Positions 59,586 through 64,000 of a stretch of DNA of 64,000 nucleotides are shown one piece after another; within the stretch, counting starts at the first letter, position 1; each line of letters begins with the position of its first letter. Origin of the DNA: Pleomorphomonas sp. PLEO (GTDB lineage Bacteria; Pseudomonadota; Alphaproteobacteria; Rhizobiales; Pleomorphomonadaceae); contig NZ_CP166625.1 in the NCBI RefSeq assembly GCF_041320595.1, positions 2,119,501-2,183,500 of the forward strand. Direction: 5' to 3'. The position numbers were made by a program, and so were the translations under genes. The notes beneath the pieces were generated by a model. The model saw only the letters and a program-made list of their open reading frames with translations, was not told the origin of the DNA and ran no database searches.

Positions 59586-59854
59586 GGTTTGGCTCCGGGT
59601 TGGGTACCGATCGCGCCGTCATCCGGCGCGCAGTCCTCCCGCCGAATGCCTCCGTCGCTGGGGTGAGGATACAACTGGAAACATCGGGGCGTGTAAGCGA
59701 TTACGCGTAGTTAGTCGAATGATTTTCAATGCGAAGGGCTGCATGGAGTTTCCCATCTGGAAACCGCAACGGATCGTTTCTGGTCGGCGAATGGTTGCTA
59801 TGCCATTTGAAACGACCTATATTCACGTCAATAAATGTGGCGCGAGGTGTAAGG

Positions 59855-60205
59855 ATGGGACTGGCTCAATATGCCGACAACGGCCTGTTCGCTGCGACCA
59901 AGATCGCCGACGCCTTCATGACGACCAAGGACGAGGTGGCGCGCTCGGCCGGCCTTGGCCGCGACGCCGTGCTGCGCATCGACCGCCTTCGCTCGGACAA
60001 GACCCAGCGGCGCCTGCGCGAGATGGTGGAGATCGTCAACAAGGTGGAGCCGCGCTTCGGCTCCGCCCTGATCGCCTATGCCTGGTACCGGTCGGAGCCG
60101 CTTGCCGGCTTCGGCGGCGCCACGGCGATGGCGCTGACGCAGCAGGGCCGGGCGGGTGAGGTGCTCGACTATATCGACGCGGTGGATGCCGGCGTCTTTG
60201 CCTGA
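59855..60205 (+). CDS. Xre/MbcA/ParS-type antitoxin
   Basis: This protein is 116 residues from ATG 59855, with GAGG 7 bases upstream. An N-terminal helix-turn-helix-like segment (TKDEVARSAGLGRDAVLRIDR) is followed by the DUF2384 toxin-binding part (RLREMVEIVNKVEPRFGSALIAYAWYRSEPLAGFGGATAMALTQQGRAGEVLDYIDAVDAG). This is the antitoxin partner type of RES toxins, and the RES gene starts 7 bases downstream. The antitoxin would neutralise the toxin and repress the operon. The frame upstream to 59729 is not used. Confidence 0.88.
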   Translation: MGLAQYADNGLFAATKIADAFMTTKDEVARSAGLGRDAVLRIDRLRSDKTQRRLREMVEIVNKVEPRFGSALIAYAWYRSEPLAGFGGATAMALTQQGRAGEVLDYIDAVDAGVFA

Positions 60206-60212
60206 GGCTCTT

Positions 60213-60707
60213 ATGCGCTTCCAAGGTACCCTCTACCGCGCCCTCAATCCCGTTTATGCCAGGGAGCCGCTGTCGGGGCGAGGCGCACAACTCTATGGCG
60301 GCCGCTTCAACGCCAAAGGCACGCCGGCCCTCTATCTGACGCTCGACGTGCTCTCGGCGATCCGCGAGGCCAACCAGGTCGGCAGCCTGCAACCGACGAC
60401 GCTGGTCGCCTATGAGGCGGATATCGACGATATCTTTGATAGCCGGGACACGGCAGCGTTGGCCGAGCGCGGCCTGGCGGTGGGCGATCTTGCGGCAACG
60501 ACATGGCGCGACGAGATGCGGGGAACGGGCCGATCGAAAACACAGGGCTTTGCCGCCGATCTAGTCGATCGTGGATTCTCGGGGCTGCTGGTTCGCAGCT
60601 TCGCCCGCGGCTCGACGGAGACCGACCTCAACCTCGTCTTGTGGCGGTGGGTGGAGAGCGGGAGGTATCGGCTGACGGTGATCGACGACGAGGGAAGGCT
60701 GGGATGA
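60213..60707 (+). CDS. RES-domain toxin (NAD+ depleting)
   Basis: This protein is 164 residues from ATG 60213, with GAGG upstream (TTG 60198 overlaps the antitoxin). The RES fold shows LYRALNPVYA, LYGGRFNAKGTPALYLTLDVLSAIREAN with Arg31 and Glu52, and the C-terminal GFSGLLVRSFARGSTETDLNLVLWRW. RES toxins (MbcT-type) phosphorylyse or hydrolyse NAD+ and stop growth. It follows its antitoxin directly. Together they form a classic type II module, with phage defence or stabilisation as possible roles. Confidence 0.87.
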   Translation: MRFQGTLYRALNPVYAREPLSGRGAQLYGGRFNAKGTPALYLTLDVLSAIREANQVGSLQPTTLVAYEADIDDIFDSRDTAALAERGLAVGDLAATTWRDEMRGTGRSKTQGFAADLVDRGFSGLLVRSFARGSTETDLNLVLWRWVESGRYRLTVIDDEGRLG

Positions 60708-60858
60708 GATGCGAAAGACGTCGGGTTATATTTTCATTTTTCCATCCACATTGCCTGTACGACGGGGGCGACCAGCAAAAGGGGCGCCTTTTTTGTTTCG
60801 CACTGGATTCTAGCAAGGCCACCTCCTTCGTCGGGCTTTCGGGCTCCGCATCTCATCT

Positions 60859-60878
60859 CTGATAATGTCCTTTATCAG
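60859..60878. promoter_or_regulatory. inverted repeat just upstream of the TIR-like gene
   Basis: CTGATAA (60859-60865) and TTATCAG (60872-60878) form perfect 7-bp arms across six bases, 15 bases before the start codon and just ahead of the ribosome site GGAGGGG (60884-60890). It could be an operator, or an mRNA hairpin that modulates ribosome access. Confidence 0.5.
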
Positions 60879-60893
60879 TGACTGGAGGGGCAG

Positions 60894-62126
60894 ATGAGGC
60901 GGGTGATTGACGGGGTCATGTATGACACAGACAAGGCGGAGGAGATTGGTTGTGGAAGCCATGATTCTGAGCTGTCGGATGCGGCGTGGTGTCTCTATCG
61001 AACGCCTGCTGGCGCGTTTTTTATGGTGGAAGCTGATCACGCTGGAGTGGTGGACACATTCCGTCCTGTGTCCGCTGGCGAAGCGCGAAAGTTTGTCGAA
61101 CGCTGGGCAAATAGCCGCTACGAAGACTTCTGGCCGACTACCGAACCTATTCCAATAGGAGATAGCTTTAGACACGGCCAGATCGCCGAGTCTGGTGAAA
61201 GTGCGGGGGAGCATATGAGAGACGAAATCCAAACGAAGAAATTTCCGCCGTTCCCGTCGAGGGCGTTAGTTATTGCGGCCGCAAATATGCTCAAAGCCGA
61301 AGGGCATTCGGGCTTTGAAGCGTTACGCTTGGAATACGATTTATTGCAGACAAATGCCGGTCTGGGGGCTGGGTTAGCGGCGAGATCAACGTCCTTGGCG
61401 ACTTTCGCGCTCGAAAACCCGGAAGCACGAACACCGGACGGCATATATCTTCAATCAGCAATTGTTGCTCGTGCAGGTGAACTCTATCGCAGTGGTACCA
61501 TGAACAACATCGGTGAGAAGGAGAGAGATGCCTTCAAAAAAGCGTCTAGCGCAGCGGGCACCATGAATGACGTTTCGGAGTCGGGAAACGTAATATTTTC
61601 GCGTGATAATGAAAGCACAGCGCAGCTGTTAACTTCCGCGTCCACCGTTAGACCCACGTCTGTCAGTCGCAAGATTTCCGCAAGCCGCAAAGTCTTCGTT
61701 GTTCATGGTCACGATAAAGCTACGCTTGAAACAGTTGCCAGATTTCTAGAGCGTATCCGATTTGAGGCTATAATCCTTCATGAGCAAGCCAACCAGGGAC
61801 GAACGATTATCGAAAAAATTGAGACGCACGGCGATGTCGACTTTGCTGTTGTGCTTCTCACACCCGACGATGTGGGGGCGACGGTTGGCGGCGAGCAGAA
61901 ACCTCGTGCACGTCAGAACGTCATCCTGGAACTTGGTTATTTCATCGCCAAGCTGGGGCGACAGAAGGTCTGTGTGTTGAAGCGCGATGCGATTGAATTG
62001 CCGTCAGATTTTGCAGGGATAGTTTATCAAACCTTGGACGAAGGCGGCGGATGGCGCAATGCGCTCGCTCGTGAACTGGAGGAGGTTGGGTTCGAAATCG
62101 ACTGGCGAAAGGTCGGGCGATCCTGA
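60894..62126 (+). CDS. TIR-like nucleotide-binding effector with unusual N-terminal domain
   Basis: This 410-residue protein ends in a TIR-like domain of the COG4271 type (residues about 265-405): KVFVVHGHDKATLETVARFLERIRFEAIILHEQANQGRTIIEKIE, then VVLLTPDDVG, RARQNVILELGYFIAKLGRQKVCVL. Such domains occur in bacterial antiviral effectors that consume NAD+. The first 90 residues read VIDGVMYDTDKAEEI ... WCLYRTPAGAFFMVEAD, a small domain of IDGxxYDTxxAxEI type also found in unrelated proteins, and the middle is helical. GGAGGGG lies 3 bases before ATG 60894. No partner gene is obvious, so it may sense its trigger itself. Confidence 0.75.
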   Translation: MRRVIDGVMYDTDKAEEIGCGSHDSELSDAAWCLYRTPAGAFFMVEADHAGVVDTFRPVSAGEARKFVERWANSRYEDFWPTTEPIPIGDSFRHGQIAESGESAGEHMRDEIQTKKFPPFPSRALVIAAANMLKAEGHSGFEALRLEYDLLQTNAGLGAGLAARSTSLATFALENPEARTPDGIYLQSAIVARAGELYRSGTMNNIGEKERDAFKKASSAAGTMNDVSESGNVIFSRDNESTAQLLTSASTVRPTSVSRKISASRKVFVVHGHDKATLETVARFLERIRFEAIILHEQANQGRTIIEKIETHGDVDFAVVLLTPDDVGATVGGEQKPRARQNVILELGYFIAKLGRQKVCVLKRDAIELPSDFAGIVYQTLDEGGGWRNALARELEEVGFEIDWRKVGRS

Positions 62127-62325
62127 AACAGCTCTGTCCCCACCATTTCAATGGTGCCGAGAGTCATTACTTTCTCTGGCAATTGTGTCGCCTAATGTAT
62201 TCTTGAGTTCTTCTCGATTTATACCCGGAACCAGAACACGCGGCGGGCCGTTGGCGACTTTACCGCTGGACGGAGGCCCCATGCCTCACCTCGATTGAAA
62301 GCGTCTCCTCTGTCTATGTGGCGCC

Positions 62326-62763
62326 TCAATCGGCTGGAAGCGTCTCGAACAGATCGAGGCATGCGACGCCCAATACACCGAAATGTCGGATGTTGCGTGT
62401 CAGTATAGTCAGCTCGTGCGCCGCCGCCGTCGCAGCGATGGCTATGTCGGCGAAGCCTGGGGCGTGGCCGTTGCCACGTGCTCGGTCCGCAAGCTCTCCG
62501 GCCATCCGGGCTTCGGTGAGGCCGAAGGGGAGGATGCGGTCGGCGTAGAGGTGTTCGAGTGTTGCCCACCAGTCCCGCAGTCGCGCTGCCTTGGCCGTCG
62601 CGCCCTCCCGCCGCAGCTTGGCGATGCCGGATAGGATCTCGGACGCCGTGACGACCGAGAGCGCCAGTTCCGGGGAGTGCCTGTCCAGCCATTCCACCAC
62701 GTCGAGGCGGGGCTGTGCCGCTGTGGCGCTCGACAGGATGTTGGTGTCGACAAGGTATTTCAC
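62326..62763 (-). CDS. vapC: VapC-type PIN ribonuclease toxin
   Basis: This protein is 145 residues from GTG 62763, overlapping the antitoxin gene by 4 bases. The PIN acidic residues are visible: Asp6 in YLVDTNILS, Glu42 in TASEIL and Asp106 in GFADIAIAAT. A near-C-terminal LTRNIRHFGVLGV follows. VapC toxins are Mg-dependent RNases that cut tRNA or rRNA. The open frame up to 62871 lies inside the antitoxin and is unlikely to be used. Confidence 0.93.
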   Translation of the reverse strand: MKYLVDTNILSSATAAQPRLDVVEWLDRHSPELALSVVTASEILSGIAKLRREGATAKAARLRDWWATLEHLYADRILPFGLTEARMAGELADRARGNGHAPGFADIAIAATAAAHELTILTRNIRHFGVLGVACLDLFETLPAD

Positions 62764-62999
62764 AGATCGATGTCCCGGAAGGACTGATCGCGTTCGGCGA
62801 TGTCGCCCTGTTCCAGGTCGGACGACATGAGCAGGCGGCCGAAACTCGGCACCTGCGAAAGCCTCTGCCATTCCTCCCAGGAGAGGACGACCGCCGCCTT
62901 GCGTCCGTGCCGGGTGATGACCGCCGGCGAGCCCGCGATAGCCTGATCGACCACGGCCGATAGCGACGCCTTGGCATCCCGAAGCTGGATTTCGCGCAT
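62760..62999 (-). CDS. Phd/YefM-type antitoxin
   Basis: This protein is 79 residues from ATG 62999, with GGAGGG 4 bases upstream. It begins MREIQLRDAKASLSAVVDQAIAGSPAVITRHGRKAAVVLSWEEW, the Phd/YefM DNA-binding fold, and has an acidic toxin-binding tail. It overlaps the VapC start by 4 bases, so the pair is co-translated. A perfect inverted repeat lies just upstream for autoregulation. The longer frame to 63056 crosses that operator and is rejected. Confidence 0.93.
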   Translation of the reverse strand: MREIQLRDAKASLSAVVDQAIAGSPAVITRHGRKAAVVLSWEEWQRLSQVPSFGRLLMSSDLEQGDIAERDQSFRDIDL

Positions 63000-63009
63000 T
63001 CGACCCTCC

Positions 63010-63036
63010 ATATGACCACTGTAGTCATATATCATA
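63010..63036 (-). promoter_or_regulatory. operator and -10-like box of the Phd/VapC pair
   Basis: ATATGAC (63010-63016) and GTCATAT (63024-63030) are perfect 7-bp arms across seven bases. On the minus strand a TATGAT box (63036-63031) borders the repeat, so bound antitoxin would block the promoter. The antitoxin ATG is 10 bases further on. Confidence 0.65.
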
Positions 63037-63075
63037 GGTGCAGGTCTGAGACGCAAGTGGCATATCGGTGCCGCC

Positions 63076-63468
63076 TCAAACCTCCATCACCTTGAAGAAG
63101 CCGCCGGCGACCAGCCGCTTTCCTTCGAAGATGGCGTCCTCGCCGTCTTCCGGCTGGATGCGCGGGTCGGACAGGACGTGCGGCAGGCACTCGTCGCGGA
63201 CGGTTTTGCTCGGCCATTCGGTCCAGGAGAGAACCACCACTTCGCCGGGGCTGGTGGCGGCGGCGGCTCGGAAGTCGCGCAGCGCGGCGGCGTCAATCTC
63301 GGCCCGTGCCTCGTCGGCATGAAACTGCGCGTCGGGGTCGAGGACGCAGTCGATCACCCTGACGGCGCCGTAATCGCGATAGACGCTGGCGATCTTCTTG
63401 GAGAAGTGCCTGTAAGTCTCCAGTTTGGTTTCCGGTACCGGGATCAGGTAACAGTCAAAGTAAGACAT
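63076..63468 (-). CDS. DUF1428 family protein
   Basis: This 130-residue protein begins MSYFDCYLIPVPETKLETYRHFSKKIASVYRDYGAVRVIDCV, the DUF1428 (YbaA-like) hallmark, and continues VVLSWTEWPSKTVRDECLPHVLSDPRI and FEGKRLVAGGFFKVMEV at full family length. It is a small dimeric ferredoxin-like fold of unknown function. It appears monocistronic, between the toxin-antitoxin pair and the mntP riboswitch region. Confidence 0.92.
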   Translation of the reverse strand: MSYFDCYLIPVPETKLETYRHFSKKIASVYRDYGAVRVIDCVLDPDAQFHADEARAEIDAAALRDFRAAAATSPGEVVVLSWTEWPSKTVRDECLPHVLSDPRIQPEDGEDAIFEGKRLVAGGFFKVMEV

Positions 63469-63659
63469 TGTCTCTTGCTCCCTCCGCGACCTGTGAATCG
63501 TCTATAAGTTGCCGAAAAATCTACACTTTCTCGATTGATCGCCTGTCTTGGCATGGAATAATCGCGTTATTCGTTGCCGATGAGCAGATATATTAAATGC
63601 AAACGCTTCTTAATACCATTCCTGTCTCAGGGCAAACCTTGACAAAGTTCCCCTGGCTG

Positions 63660-63775
63660 CTACATGCCTCGCCCATCGGGGAGTAGTCACCGCCCTTGGG
63701 CGGGATCGTGTCAACAGGCTTGCGTGGATGCGCATGGCACGATCAGCCGAGAAATCGGCCCGGCAAGACCGTGGC
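63660..63775 (+). ncRNA. yybP-ykoY manganese riboswitch upstream of mntP
   Basis: The conserved elements occur in order: GGGGAGTAG (63678-63686), GTCAACA (63710-63716) after a GC-rich stem (CGCCC/GGGCG, 63691-63702), and GGCAAGACC (63762-63770). This is the yybP-ykoY signature. The class binds Mn2+ and switches on Mn efflux genes. It lies 70 bases before the mntP start codon, which supports the call. Exact ends are estimated. Confidence 0.85.
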
Positions 63776-63840
63776 GCCACCTGCTTTGTGCGGACAAGCG
63801 GGGCTGGAGCGCCCGGTCTGTTGTCCGTCGGAGCCTATCG

Positions 63841-64000
63841 ATGTCGCCCTTTTCCATTGCCGTTCTCGCCGTCAGCATGTCGGTCGATGCCTTCGCCGTT
63901 TCCGTCGGGCGGGGCGCCGCCATTGGCCGGCCACGCTTGCGCGAGGCGCTGCGCACCGGCCTGGTGTTCGGCACCGTCGAGGCGCTGACGCCGCTGATCG
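63841..64000 (+). CDS. mntP: manganese efflux pump MntP, N-terminal part (partial)
   Basis: The gene runs off the window end. From ATG 63841 (CGGAG 8 bases upstream) the product begins [20 protein letters not shown], then [25 protein letters not shown]. This is the MntP/YebN opening, with the conserved Asp in the first membrane helix (MSVDAFAVS) and GxVEAxxPL in the second. MntP exports Mn2+. The riboswitch upstream supports the call strongly. Confidence 0.9.
   Translation, partial: MSPFSIAVLAVSMSVDAFAVSVGRGAAIGRPRLREALRTGLVFGTVEALTPLI

Overview
This window looks like chromosome from a GC-rich alphaproteobacterium, most likely in the Hyphomicrobiales (Rhizobiales). The evidence is a BcsN-type cellulose operon, a DUF1515-like phage protein, a TTAA-N7-TTAA CtrA-type site, and an alphaproteobacterial style of surface-polysaccharide and toxin genes. 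The genus cannot be fixed from the sequence.

Region 1 (1 to about 22.9 kb) is the right part of a tailed, HK97-like siphoprophage, all on the plus strand in canonical order. It runs: end of portal, prohead protease, major capsid, head-tail connectors, tail terminator, tail tube, tail assembly chaperones (with an apparent -1 frameshift), a 1614-residue tape measure with a built-in peptidoglycan lyase domain, tail tip genes, a fibre ending in an SGNH esterase, and a lysis cassette (small membrane protein, DUF7940-like putative holin, SAR-type lysozyme, nested Rz/Rz1 spanins). A short regulatory end holds a palindromic operator and a helix-turn-helix gene. Terminase, replication genes and integrase are not in the window. 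A tRNA-Ile (CAU anticodon) at 22978-23053 marks the transition to host-type DNA.

Region 2 (23.4-31.5 kb, plus strand) is a glycan locus. It has a GT-C membrane glycosyltransferase, a HAD-UbiA fusion, DprE1-like and DprE2-like enzymes, an NAD-dependent epimerase, an FAD oxidoreductase and a GtrA flippase-like protein. The UbiA/DprE1/DprE2 trio is the pathway that makes polyprenyl-phospho-D-arabinofuranose in mycobacteria. I read this as an arabinofuranose donor pathway with its own transferase, in a proteobacterium.

Region 3 (31.7-41.4 kb, minus strand) holds a lone GT2 gene, the dTDP-L-rhamnose genes rfbA, rfbD, rfbB and rfbC, a sugar epimerase, and a 1018-residue methyltransferase-GT2-GT4 fusion. 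Region 4 (41.9-50.8 kb, plus strand) is a cellulose operon: bcsN, bcsA, bcsB, bcsZ and a TPR protein. Two families of intergenic repeats lie on either side of or inside regions 3 and 4. One family has hairpins that show a compensatory base change.

Region 5 (51.8-64 kb) is mixed: a LuxR-type regulator, two small unknown genes, a FIST sensor gene overlapping a PAS-GGDEF diguanylate cyclase (minus strand, a plausible input to c-di-GMP control of cellulose), transketolase, and an OmpA-family protein. It continues with a defence-like patch (Xre-type antitoxin with RES toxin, a TIR-like effector fused to an unusual N-terminal domain, and a Phd/VapC pair), then DUF1428. It ends with a yybP-ykoY manganese riboswitch ahead of the start of mntP, which is cut by the window end.
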